A stretch of 64,000 nucleotides of DNA, taken from assembly GCF_052156535.1 (NCBI RefSeq), contig NZ_JBQKUP010000041.1, positions 124,001 through 188,000 on the forward strand, read 5' to 3'. Shown here one piece after another: positions 34,501 through 42,377 of this stretch (positions are counted from its first letter, which is position 1; the number at the start of each line of letters is the position of its first letter). The stretch is from Nitrospira_E sp052156535. Its GTDB lineage: Bacteria; Nitrospirota; Nitrospiria; Nitrospirales; UBA8639. The position numbers and the translations under genes were made by a program. The notes under the pieces are model-generated. The model had not been told where the DNA came from, did no database searches, and worked only from the letters and a program-made list of their open reading frames with translations.

Positions 34501-34673
34501 CTCTTGGACAAGGACAGCCGGGCAGTGAAATCCAAAGCCCCTTGGCTATTGTCATTCTTGGAGGGCTTCTCTCTGCGACATTTTTAAACTTGTATCTTCT
34601 TCCCGTTCTTTTTGTTCGTTACGGCATCAAAGAAACTGTAAGGCATAGTATGGATTTTCTAGAGACTCGCTAA
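31578..34673 (+). CDS. CzcA/CusA-like RND efflux pump
   Basis: The 1031-aa inner membrane permease shows twelve membrane segments and two large periplasmic loops typical of RND pumps (FPNLTAPTVTILTEA near the N-terminus; TFLPPFNEGTLTV at the second loop; LVNLPLALVGG and TPILMTALVT in the second half). It belongs with metal-type CzcA/CusA proteins by overall sequence. In membrane segment 4, however, the text is GLLADDAIVFVDN, lacking the first Asp of the CzcA D-D-E triad and replacing the Glu by Asp, so the substrate may not be the classical heavy metals. It is the proton-driven engine of the operon 29255-35949. Confidence 0.88.
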   Translation: MSSLIDWSLQNRLLVLFLSVVTLVTGVILARSMPVDVFPNLTAPTVTILTEAASLAPEEVETLVTLPIETVMNGATGVRRVRSVSSIGFSIVWIEFDWGTDVYRARQIISEKLQLVGDRLPPEVRTPVLAPISSIMGEILFLGVRGPDFRQARTLADWEIRRRLLVIPGVAQVIPIGGNVKQYQVLVSPQRLQDAYLSLSTIARALTQSNSNATGGFLLSSGQEHLVRGIGRIHSLDDIRQTVVDFQQDQPILIGHVADVRIGNALTRGEGSVNGEPAVVMAILKQPEANTLTLTHHIDRVLDEIEPRLPVGFTLDRSLFRQSDFIQGAIQNVVSALRDGALLVVIVLFIFLLNIRATFISVLAIPLSLAVALLGLKLAGVTINTMTLGGLTIAVGLLADDAIVFVDNIVRRLKQEQDKAPEDRQSLVMVVQGACAEVTPSIMFATFIIMLVMLPLFFLGGVEGRLLWPLGYAYLLAVFASLLVAVTVTPVLSTLFLQPDQQQKEGWVVNKLLHYYQKSLTAVLGHPNLMLGLAALLLLLALAIVPWLGRTFLPPFNEGTLTVNIVTLPGTSLFESDRIARLVEETLLSHPEVVSTARRTGRAELDEHAEGVNSSELDVMLRMQGRSKEAFLEAVRESFRMIPGITVNIGQPISHRIDHMLSGTRSAIAVKLFGPDLYTLRQLAKQVEQVMKPIPGVVDLAIDQQTDIPLLTVAFNRSALASHGLSVGEANETLQTALKGRAVTQVLEGQRAVDLIVRYADEYRKNPSVLASTLIDTPGGNRVPLSLLATIYDDYGPNKISRENVQRKMVVACNVAERDLGSVVEEIQHRITSQIQFPPGYYITYGGQFESQQEATRRILLISLVVLVGMIVLLYQAFSSFRLALLILVNLPLALVGGVVAIALTDGVLSVASLVGFITLFGIAIRNGILLIARYQALLAQGMPLHQVVREGSLDRLTPILMTALVTVFALIPLALGQGQPGSEIQSPLAIVILGGLLSATFLNLYLLPVLFVRYGIKETVRHSMDFLETR

Positions 34674-34686
34674 GGAGGAGACATTC

Positions 34687-35949
34687 ATGATGGGTCATCG
34701 ACTGTTAACGTTATTGTGCGCGGTAGCATTGCTTGGGGCGTGTTTGAGCGGTGTATCTCACGCCCAGGATACAAAACAGGTTCTCCATGCCTATACGCTT
34801 GAAGAAATCATTCAACTTACCTTACGCCACAACCCCCTCGTGAAAAAAGGGGAAGCCTTTATTGAAAAGAAGCAAAGCCAACAGGTCATCGCTGGGGCAT
34901 ATCCAAACCCGAGACTGAATGTTCAATCCGGTTATTCAGAATTTCGTGATTCTGCAGATTCCATCACCACGATTGAACGGTATGTGACTCTCAGTCAGCC
35001 ACTGGAATGGCGACCCAAGCGTGAGGCCCGGAAGCAGGCTGCGTTGGAAGGGCTTGGAGGTGCCAAAAAAGCATTTGAAGAAACACAGATTCATTTAAAA
35101 GCGGCTGCGAGGCTGGCGTTTTATGACCTCTTTCTGGCGGAGAAGCGGGCTGAGCTGGCCATTCAGAATTTAAAAGTTGTAAAGGAATTACAGCAAGGGG
35201 TGAGAAGTCGTGTGAAGGCCGGAGACGCCCCGCCGTTCGAGGAAGTGAAGATTAACGTGGAGCTGTTAAAGGTCCAAAAGGAAATTACGGGTGCGCAGGG
35301 TGCTGTCCATGCCGCAAAGGCGGCACTTGATTCCCTTACTGCAGGGACATTGGGATTGCAATTTAGTATTCATGGGCGTTTTAAGGCCTGGCCTGAGAAT
35401 TTGGATTTACAAGTCCTTACCACCCAAGCATTAAACCAGCATCCCACACGAGAGAAATTTCAGAAACTCCTCAAACAGGCCCAGCACAGTCTTATTGAAG
35501 AAAAGGAAGCTGTGGTACCAAATGTCACCCTTAGCGGCTCCTATCAGCGAGATGCCGGACGGGAAGCTTTTCTGGGAGGGTTAACTGTTCCACTTCCGCT
35601 TTGGTACCAGCGCGACGGCGAAATTGCCGACGCGTTAAGTACACAACACGAAATCGAAGCTGATCTTTTGAAGTGGAAGCAGGATACGATGAAAGACGTC
35701 GCCGGGAGTTTTTATCAATCGCAGGCTGCCGCTGCACAAATCCACAATTATAAAAATGGTTTGCTCAAACAAGCTAAAGAAGCCGTACGAATTGCCCAAG
35801 TCAGTTTTCAATATGGCCAGGCTAGTCTTCTTGAAGTTCTGGACGCGCAACGTATTTTCTGGCAGACCATACTAGGGTATGCGCAAGCTCAATACGACCT
35901 TTCCATTGCTCTCACCCAACTTGAGCGGTCGATTGGTGGAGAAATCTAG
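34687..35949 (+). CDS. TolC-family outer membrane channel of the RND operon
   Basis: The 420-aa protein has a signal peptide (hydrophobic residues 5-22, cleavage near SHAQ) and the two helical repeats of the outer membrane efflux family (LEEIIQLTLRHNPLVKKGEAF; QVSFQYGQASLLEVLDAQR). It starts 13 bp after the pump gene behind a perfect AAGGAGGAG. It would form the outer membrane exit duct of the pump and adaptor encoded upstream. Confidence 0.88.
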   Translation: MMGHRLLTLLCAVALLGACLSGVSHAQDTKQVLHAYTLEEIIQLTLRHNPLVKKGEAFIEKKQSQQVIAGAYPNPRLNVQSGYSEFRDSADSITTIERYVTLSQPLEWRPKREARKQAALEGLGGAKKAFEETQIHLKAAARLAFYDLFLAEKRAELAIQNLKVVKELQQGVRSRVKAGDAPPFEEVKINVELLKVQKEITGAQGAVHAAKAALDSLTAGTLGLQFSIHGRFKAWPENLDLQVLTTQALNQHPTREKFQKLLKQAQHSLIEEKEAVVPNVTLSGSYQRDAGREAFLGGLTVPLPLWYQRDGEIADALSTQHEIEADLLKWKQDTMKDVAGSFYQSQAAAAQIHNYKNGLLKQAKEAVRIAQVSFQYGQASLLEVLDAQRIFWQTILGYAQAQYDLSIALTQLERSIGGEI

Positions 35950-35985
35950 CTGGTAGTAGTCCAATGAAAACAAGAGTAGTAAACC

Positions 35986-37047
35986 ATGTTTCCTAAAAAA
36001 CATCTGGGCGCCTTCTACGGATTGAGCGCCGCCTTGCTCTTCGGACTGACGCCGCCGCTTATTAAACTGATCCTGCCCGGGTATGACCTGCTCCCGGTGG
36101 CCGGACTGTTGTATGTGGGAGCGGGGCTCGGGCTTGGTCTCTTTGAAATCGTTCTGACCTCGACGAGGCCCTCGAATTCACGGTCCGAAACTCCCATTCA
36201 AGGAGCCGATATTGGCCTGTTACTGGGAATCATTCTGACAGGCGGAATTGTGGGCCCCCTACTCATGCTCTTTGGACTTCAGCGGATTTCTGCCGTGGTC
36301 GGATCGCTCCTGCTTAACCTCGAGGCCCCCCTCACCATCCTCCTGGCCGTCACCCTCTTTCGCGAACATCTGGGGACACGAGAACTCGGCGCAGCCATAT
36401 GCATTTTTGCAGGTGCCGGTATGCTCAGTTATGACCCGGAAACCGTCTCCGGCGATTGGTTAGGCGTCATCAGCATGAGTGGGGCCTGCCTGTGCTGGGC
36501 TGTGGATAACAATCTCACCCAACGTCTTTCACTTCGAAACCCTCTAGCTGTGGCCAGAATCAAGGGGTTGAGCGCGGGTGGATTTTCCCTTGGACTGTCA
36601 TGGATGGTGGGCTATGAATTTCCCGATATGACGGCAATCGGCATGATCATGGTTGTAGGATTTGTGGGCTATGGAGTCAGTGTCGTGCTGGACATCTATG
36701 CTCTCCGCATTCTCGGGGCAGCCCGGGAAGCCGCGTTCTTCGCCACGGCGCCGTTTGTCGGGGCCTTGGCTGCCGTGCCTATACTTGGAGAACATTGGGA
36801 GCTTACGGAGTATCTGGCAGGTGCCGCCATGGCCATAGGGGTCGGATTTCTTCTGCGAGAACATCACCGCCATCTCCACTATCATCCCGGTATGGAACAC
36901 GACCATGTCCACACCCACACCGATTCGCATCATCAACATGATCACCAGGAGGACGTCCTCGGGCCTCACGCCCATTGGCATCGTCATCTGCCGTTGCAAC
37001 ATGATCATGGACATATGTCGGACCTGCACCATCGACACGAGCACTAG
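35986..37047 (+). CDS. EamA/DMT-family transporter with a histidine-rich tail
   Basis: The first 290 residues of this 353-aa protein form ten membrane segments in two EamA repeats (YGLSAALLFGLTPPLIKLIL; LGVISMSGACLCWAVDNNL). The last roughly 60 residues are a soluble tail with 24 histidines in patterns such as HDHVHTHTDSHHQHDH and HAHWHRH, plus Asp and Glu. Such tails bind Ni, Co, Zn or Cu ions. The gene follows the RND operon by 36 bp on the same strand, so a role in inner-membrane metal movement feeding the efflux pump is plausible. EamA proteins usually carry metabolites, so the combination is unusual. No strong Shine-Dalgarno. Confidence 0.82.
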   Translation: MFPKKHLGAFYGLSAALLFGLTPPLIKLILPGYDLLPVAGLLYVGAGLGLGLFEIVLTSTRPSNSRSETPIQGADIGLLLGIILTGGIVGPLLMLFGLQRISAVVGSLLLNLEAPLTILLAVTLFREHLGTRELGAAICIFAGAGMLSYDPETVSGDWLGVISMSGACLCWAVDNNLTQRLSLRNPLAVARIKGLSAGGFSLGLSWMVGYEFPDMTAIGMIMVVGFVGYGVSVVLDIYALRILGAAREAAFFATAPFVGALAAVPILGEHWELTEYLAGAAMAIGVGFLLREHHRHLHYHPGMEHDHVHTHTDSHHQHDHQEDVLGPHAHWHRHLPLQHDHGHMSDLHHRHEH

Positions 37048-37154
37048 CAGGAAGCCGACAAGGCTTGGCCTCGATATCGTTGGCTGGTCCAGGATGGGGT
37101 CTTTTGTCCCCCCTCAAATCGCCATTTCAAAATTCTCCTCTACACCCAGAGATA

Positions 37155-37772
37155 TCAGGGCTTCCGTCTGGTAAAGCGGCAATAGATAAACGGTTGCTTG
37201 AGGCCACCTGGGGTCATGTGAAGCTCTTCGAACGACTCAATACAGACAAAGTTACTTCCGATAGCTAAGGTCAAAAATTCAGGGGAATACCGAACGACCG
37301 GTAATCCGCTGCATGTTGGTGGAGCCTCATACCCAAACGTTGCAATGATTACGTGACCCTGCGCACTTACAGCCCTGTTCATGCTCTCGCAGTATTTTTC
37401 GCGATCTTCCGCGTCCGTCAGGAAGTGGAACACGGCTCGATCGTGCCACACATCATATGTCCTGGATGAACGAAAATCAGTGATATCGGCTTCGATCCAA
37501 GTCACGAGATCCGCGCGATCGCCTAATCTGGCTTTGGCCCGCTCCAACGCAACTTCGGAAATATCGAGTACGGTGAGGTGATTGAAATCTTGATCGAGGA
37601 GATGGTCTACCAATGTCGAATCGCCTCCTCCCACATCGATGAGGCTTCCGGTCTTGTGAACCCCTGTGGCCTGAATCAGATTCAATGATAGGGTGGGGTG
37701 AGCCTGATACCAGCCGAATTCGTCTGCGGCCGAGGCCCTGTACACATCTTCCCAATGTGTTTTTGTGTCCAT
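37155..37772 (-). CDS. SAM-dependent methyltransferase
   Basis: The 205-aa protein is a class I methyltransferase: motif I LIDVGGGDS (about residues 43-51), the acidic end of strand 2 in LTVLDISEVAL, EADITDF and YDVWHDRAVFHFL at motif IV. Close relatives resemble thiopurine/tellurite-type or small-molecule methyltransferases, but the substrate is unknown. It lies convergent to the EamA gene and is a single gene. Confidence 0.85.
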   Translation of the reverse strand: MDTKTHWEDVYRASAADEFGWYQAHPTLSLNLIQATGVHKTGSLIDVGGGDSTLVDHLLDQDFNHLTVLDISEVALERAKARLGDRADLVTWIEADITDFRSSRTYDVWHDRAVFHFLTDAEDREKYCESMNRAVSAQGHVIIATFGYEAPPTCSGLPVVRYSPEFLTLAIGSNFVCIESFEELHMTPGGLKQPFIYCRFTRRKP

Positions 37773-38304
37773 GGGTCACCCGCTATTGTTAATACATAAT
37801 GATGCGGTTCGTGGAATGAAAGGGCCCGCCCATCAATCTGGTCCGGGTGATCCGCTTAATTTCCGATAGCAGGGCTCGATCGAGGGCGGTCGTCTCTGCA
37901 TTCATCGGAAGCTCAACCCATCCAAACATTTTTGTAAAAGGGATTACTGCACAAACAACCACCAGAATGGTGGCTTGTTGTGCGGCATTCAGCATTGTCC
38001 ATGTTATGCAGGAAATGGCACAAACCGATGCATCATCTTTGTCGCAAGAAGGAGAGAATCACCCATGTTCGACATTGTTCATTTTAAAGGCCGGTGAAAA
38101 GAGAATAGCTGTGGTTTGTGTGAGCGGTTTTTTTTATCGTATTGTTTGATTCAACGTCTGATGATGGCTCTGGCAGCCTTGATATATAGCATTGGATTTA
38201 TTACATCATTCTGTTGGTTGCCCGATCGAGCTATTTCGGTATTTCGTTTTGTATGAGGCTGTCTCTTCTCAGACCCACGGTTTTTTCCTATTGCTGTATA
38301 GGGC
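37773..38304. other. Intergenic region with unsupported short frames
   Basis: Two overlapping frames, 68 codons on the minus strand (37789-37995) and 100 on the plus strand (37847-38149), share the same DNA and lack ribosome binding sites or motifs. The minus frame has a hydrophobic N-terminus and might be a small membrane protein, but I cannot support it. No repeat or RNA gene was seen. Confidence 0.35.
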
Positions 38305-39381
38305 TCACGATGTGGTGCCTTCCGACGTCGTTGATGGTTCGACCTTGAGCCAAGCGTTGAATACTTTAAATCCCAGTGCCAACACGACGGCACCGACGAA
38401 CAAACCGATGATGCCGGACATTAATAGCCCACCGATCGCACCCATGAATATCACGATCATCGGCACGTCGAGACCACGGCCCAGCAACAATGGCTTCAAC
38501 AAGTTATCAAGCAATCCGGTAAAAATGCTCCAGATTAAAAACAAAACTGCCGGAAACGTGTCACTGGTCGAAAATATATAGACCACAGCGGGAGCCATGA
38601 TGAGCATGGGTCCGATTTGAACAATGCACAGAATCAGGGCGAGCACTGTCCATAAGCCTGCAAGCGGCACTCCGGCCACGACCAGACCGAGACCGACAGC
38701 ACTTGATTGAATCAGGGCTACGCCAAGGACTCCCCGTACGACACTGCGCATCGTGGCTTCGGCAAGGTCTACCAGTTCTCCCCCCTGCTGGCCGGCCAAC
38801 CTCCTGCCAATGGCCCTGGATAGTCGATAGCCCTCCGCTGAATAGGCCAAAAAAACTCCGGCTAGAACCACCGCCACGATGACCTTCACAATATTCAGTC
38901 CAACCGTGGCAGCCGCCCCCAGGAGCGGAGAGACAAATGCACGCAGCTGCGGGGCAATATGTTGAAGAGCTACCTCAATATTTTCAGATGCCATACCCCA
39001 GACCTTTTCTATCGAAGCGCCGATCATTGGCCAATCTTTGATCCCTTGAGGTGGCGGCGGTATGACCAGCAGGCCTTGACGTAATTGATCAGAGACCACG
39101 CGGAGATTATCGATCAGGACCGTGACCAGGAACACCACGGGAAACACCAGGATCAGCATTAAAGCCACGGTCATCAGAGTAGCCGCCAGCCAGTTCCGCT
39201 CTGTCACCCAGTGTTGCACCCAGCAATAGATCGGGAAGGTTCCCACGGCAATAATGATCCCCCACACAATCGGACCCACAAACGGGTGGATGATCTCAAA
39301 GCACCAGACAATGAGAAGAGCCACCAGGCCGATTTTGGTGACAGCTTCCAAGGCACTTTTAGTAATTTCATCCTGACGCAT
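38305..39381 (-). CDS. AI-2E/PerM-family membrane permease
   Basis: The 358-aa protein has about eight membrane segments and the typical arrangement of the AI-2E transporter (PerM/YdiK) family: paired N-terminal helices (VALLIVWCFEIIHPFVGPIVWG), a central amphipathic soluble region near residues 100-160, and the C-terminal LKPLLLGRGLDVPMIVIFMGAIGG motif. Members export small molecules or sodium/protons; here the substrate is unknown. It is a single gene. Confidence 0.87.
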   Translation of the reverse strand: MRQDEITKSALEAVTKIGLVALLIVWCFEIIHPFVGPIVWGIIIAVGTFPIYCWVQHWVTERNWLAATLMTVALMLILVFPVVFLVTVLIDNLRVVSDQLRQGLLVIPPPPQGIKDWPMIGASIEKVWGMASENIEVALQHIAPQLRAFVSPLLGAAATVGLNIVKVIVAVVLAGVFLAYSAEGYRLSRAIGRRLAGQQGGELVDLAEATMRSVVRGVLGVALIQSSAVGLGLVVAGVPLAGLWTVLALILCIVQIGPMLIMAPAVVYIFSTSDTFPAVLFLIWSIFTGLLDNLLKPLLLGRGLDVPMIVIFMGAIGGLLMSGIIGLFVGAVVLALGFKVFNAWLKVEPSTTSEGTTS

Positions 39382-39657
39382 GAGTCTTCAAGGTATTTCG
39401 GTCGGGGTTAGCTGTTTTAGCGCGATACCTTGAGGGGTAATAGAGAAGGGCCAATCGTCGTTCATATTTTATAGACCCGTTGCTATTTGTTTTGAGCAAA
39501 TACCATAAAAAAAGTGAATCGGATATCTTAGATTATCCTTTTTGACAAATCCAATTGAGAGAGGCAGGGTAGGGGACAAATTTTTATTGAACGTTTTTCA
39601 CAAGATTTTCTCGCCGTAATGACGGCTGTGCTTCGCGGCCATTTTTAATACGCCAGG

Positions 39658-40530
39658 TTATTTCAGCGCTTCTGCCCCGCCGACGATATCCATTAATTCC
39701 TTCGTAATGGCCTCTTGACGGCTTCTGTTATATTTGAGGCTGAGTTGCTTGATGAGTTCACCCGCATTGCGGGTAGCGCCATCCATGGCAGCCATTCTGG
39801 CGGCTTGTTCGGCGGCCGATGATTCCAATAAAATCCGGAAAACCTGGCCCTGTGCATACTTGGGAAGAAGGACCGAGAGTAATTCCTCCTGATCGGGCTC
39901 ATACAGATACCCACCTCCGGTTTGCGTCTCCGCCGCTCCAAATTCTTCCAGCGGTTCAATAGGAAGAACTTTTTCCACCACCACTTGCTGTTGCACGATG
40001 TTTTTAAACTCGTTATAGACGATATATCCCTCATCAAAGACGCCATCGGCAAACGCTTCTACTGCAGCCAACCCGACTTCGAGTGCATGCTCATAGGTCA
40101 ATCGTTCAAAGACATTCACATTTTGATCGCGAATGGGCCAATGACGGCGGCGAAAATATTCGCTCCCTTTTCGCCCGATGACTCCGACGATGACCTGTGC
40201 CCCTCTTCCTTCGCATTCATGGATCACCTGGATTGCTTTGCGAAAGACATTCATATTGAACCCCCCGCACAACCCACGGTCGCTCGACACCACGGTCACT
40301 TGAATAATCTTAACAGGGCGCTTTTGAAACAGGGGGTGGACAGACTGATTGACCCGGCCGCTCAGGTTGGCAAGTACCCGGCGTAATTCCTGTCCATAAG
40401 GGCGAAACGCCAGAATTCGTTGCTGTGCACGGCGGAGTTTGGATGCAGCCACCAACTTCATGGCCTTGGTAATTTTTTGCGTGTTCTTAATTGAACCGAT
40501 TTTACGGCGCAAGGCTTGTAGGTTTGCCAT
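39658..40530 (-). CDS. atpG: ATP synthase F1 gamma subunit, standing alone
   Basis: The 290-aa protein is a complete gamma subunit: N-terminal helix SIKNTQKITKAMKLVAASKLRRAQ, the SSDRGLCGGFNMN motif and the C-terminal helix MDGATRNAGELIKQLSLKYNRSRQEAITKEL. Gamma is the central rotor shaft joining the catalytic alpha/beta ring to the membrane ring. Normally atpG sits between atpA and atpD. Here it is flanked by an AI-2E permease and a multidrug outer membrane factor, with no other ATP synthase gene in the window. An AGGAGAGAGG-like Shine-Dalgarno precedes the ATG. It may be the sole gamma gene, split off from the operon, or an extra copy. Confidence 0.93.
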   Translation of the reverse strand: MANLQALRRKIGSIKNTQKITKAMKLVAASKLRRAQQRILAFRPYGQELRRVLANLSGRVNQSVHPLFQKRPVKIIQVTVVSSDRGLCGGFNMNVFRKAIQVIHECEGRGAQVIVGVIGRKGSEYFRRRHWPIRDQNVNVFERLTYEHALEVGLAAVEAFADGVFDEGYIVYNEFKNIVQQQVVVEKVLPIEPLEEFGAAETQTGGGYLYEPDQEELLSVLLPKYAQGQVFRILLESSAAEQAARMAAMDGATRNAGELIKQLSLKYNRSRQEAITKELMDIVGGAEALK

Positions 40531-40864
40531 CCTCTCTCCTTTCCTAAACTGAATAGAATCTGGTGAACGGCACCATTAGGGGCTTCCTTTATCCCCATAA
40601 ACACCCGGGAAGCCTCCTATGTTACAAATTGGGAAGCCACCGCTGCAAATCCCAGAGGGCAGAACGTTCAACTCCCGATTTCACTCACCTGGCCATGAGT
40701 GCGAAAATCTATTGTGTGGGAAAGGCGGGAGGTTGCAAGATGATCCCAGAAAATGCCGCGAGGAAGTTTTCTCACTGGTTCTCAAGAAAGCGTGCCGGCC
40801 TTCCCATTCCATCGATTCTGCCGGCAGGATAATTTCACGCCTTGCTCTTCAGGCATACGGTATC
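40531..40864. other. Intergenic region between atpG and the multidrug pump operon
   Basis: Should hold the atpG promoter. A GCCGGC pair at about 40796-40829 could form a loose stem but has no T run. No gene is supported. Confidence 0.4.
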
Positions 40865-42376
40865 TTAGCTTTTCAGTTCGGACTGTATTTCATGGTCTAA
40901 TGGAACCGGTTCTAAGGGAGAGGAAACCGGCTTTCCCTTTTCCTCGGTGGAGGACCAACCTCCACCCAGGGCTTTGTAGAGCCGGACAATGGAACTCAGA
41001 TGTTGCTGCCGGGTTGAGACCAGGCTCAGTTCGGCCTGAAAGAGATCCCGTTGGGCTGTTAAGACGTCCAGGTAGGACGCGAACCCTCCGCGATACCGTT
41101 TATCCGCAAAATTTAACGCGGACTTGAGGGAGGCTACCTGAGACTCCTGTGCTTCAGTTTGCTCGTGGGTCTTTTCGATCGTGATCAAGGAGTCCTCAAC
41201 CTCCCTGAAGGCATTGAGAATGGCCAACTCGTACTGGGCCAGTGCTTGTTGCTCTTTTGCCGTCTGGACCCCGACACCATAGCCAAGTGCCGTGGCGTTG
41301 AGAAGCGGGCCGGTTAGGGTGCCTGATGCTCCAACAGTGGCAAACGGCCCCGTCCCCATCGAGTTTAACTGAAAGCCGGCCACACCTCCGCCGGCATTGA
41401 TACTGAATTGAGGAAAACGTTGAGCCTGGGCCACGCCGATGTTGGCGGTTGCCGCAACGAGCTTTTGTTCGGCTTCCAGAATATCCGGGCGTTGGCTCAG
41501 GAGACTGGAAGGCAACCCGATCGGCACTTCAGGCGGCAAAGGTTGTTCCGTGAGGACCAACCCCCGGGGGATTGCATTTGGACGGTGTCCCAACAGGACG
41601 CTGATCCGGTTTTCAGCCTGTACCACCTGCTGCTCCAGATTGGATAATTGTGCCCTTGTGCCGGCTTGTTCGGCTTCGAAGCGATCCAGATCCAGCTTGG
41701 AAGCATACCCGTGTTCATATTGTGACCGGCTCAATCTCACAGCCTCATTCCAGATTTTGAGCGTGCGTTGGGCAATCTGCACCTGGAGATCCAGAGCCCG
41801 GAGTGTGAAGTAGGATTGCGCTACGTCGCTGACCAGGGCGATGACCACCCCACGCTGGTTTTCAACCCGCGCCAGTAATTCAGCCTGTGTGGCTTCGATA
41901 TTCCGGCGAATCCGGCCCCAGAGATCGATTTCCCATTTGATGCCGCCCACGAAGGATTGTCTCGAAAAGTCCAGGTCACCCCGTCCACTTTGTCCGCCAG
42001 CTTGCCCCGGTATAACGGCCCCGTTTCCGGTGGACAGCCCATTATTCGTATTGTGATAGTACATCCCCTCTCCTTGATACCCGAGGGATGGGGCAAGATC
42101 GAATTTGGCAATGATAAGTTGGTTGTTGAACTCCTGGACAGCTGCGGCGGCCACTCGAAGGTCAAGGTTTTCCTGTAAGGCCGTACGGATCAGTTTCTGA
42201 AGTTCTTCATCCTTGAACAATTCCCACCAGGGCATATTGGCGATGGATTCCGAGGTCCCGGGCGCAAGCCGCCAGGAATCGGTTGTCGGAACATCGGGCC
42301 GTTTATAATCCGGTCCCATGGTGCAGCTCCAGGTCATCAGAAGACTCAATAGGATCGGGACAGATCTTCTCTGCAT
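40865..42376 (-). CDS. NodT/OprM-family outer membrane lipoprotein of an RND pump
   Basis: The start is ATG 42376, behind GGGAGG; the frame is open further upstream only because it overlaps the pump gene. The 503-aa lipoprotein has lipobox LLMTWSC and the family opening MGPDYKRPDVPTTDSWR, then two helical repeats with the conserved SYFTLRALDLQVQIAQRTL, LLSQRPDILEAEQKLVAATANIGVAQAQ and RYRGGFASYLDVLTAQRDL. It is the outer membrane duct for the AcrB-like pump whose gene ends one base upstream of this start, so coupling is tight. Confidence 0.92.
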   Translation of the reverse strand: MQRRSVPILLSLLMTWSCTMGPDYKRPDVPTTDSWRLAPGTSESIANMPWWELFKDEELQKLIRTALQENLDLRVAAAAVQEFNNQLIIAKFDLAPSLGYQGEGMYYHNTNNGLSTGNGAVIPGQAGGQSGRGDLDFSRQSFVGGIKWEIDLWGRIRRNIEATQAELLARVENQRGVVIALVSDVAQSYFTLRALDLQVQIAQRTLKIWNEAVRLSRSQYEHGYASKLDLDRFEAEQAGTRAQLSNLEQQVVQAENRISVLLGHRPNAIPRGLVLTEQPLPPEVPIGLPSSLLSQRPDILEAEQKLVAATANIGVAQAQRFPQFSINAGGGVAGFQLNSMGTGPFATVGASGTLTGPLLNATALGYGVGVQTAKEQQALAQYELAILNAFREVEDSLITIEKTHEQTEAQESQVASLKSALNFADKRYRGGFASYLDVLTAQRDLFQAELSLVSTRQQHLSSIVRLYKALGGGWSSTEEKGKPVSSPLEPVPLDHEIQSELKS

Positions 42377-42377
42377 A

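Noticed and set aside
36598..37044. 148-codon minus-strand frame opposite the EamA histidine-rich tail
   Set aside because: It is the antisense of a low-complexity His-codon region, giving Met/Val-rich text without motif or ribosome binding site.
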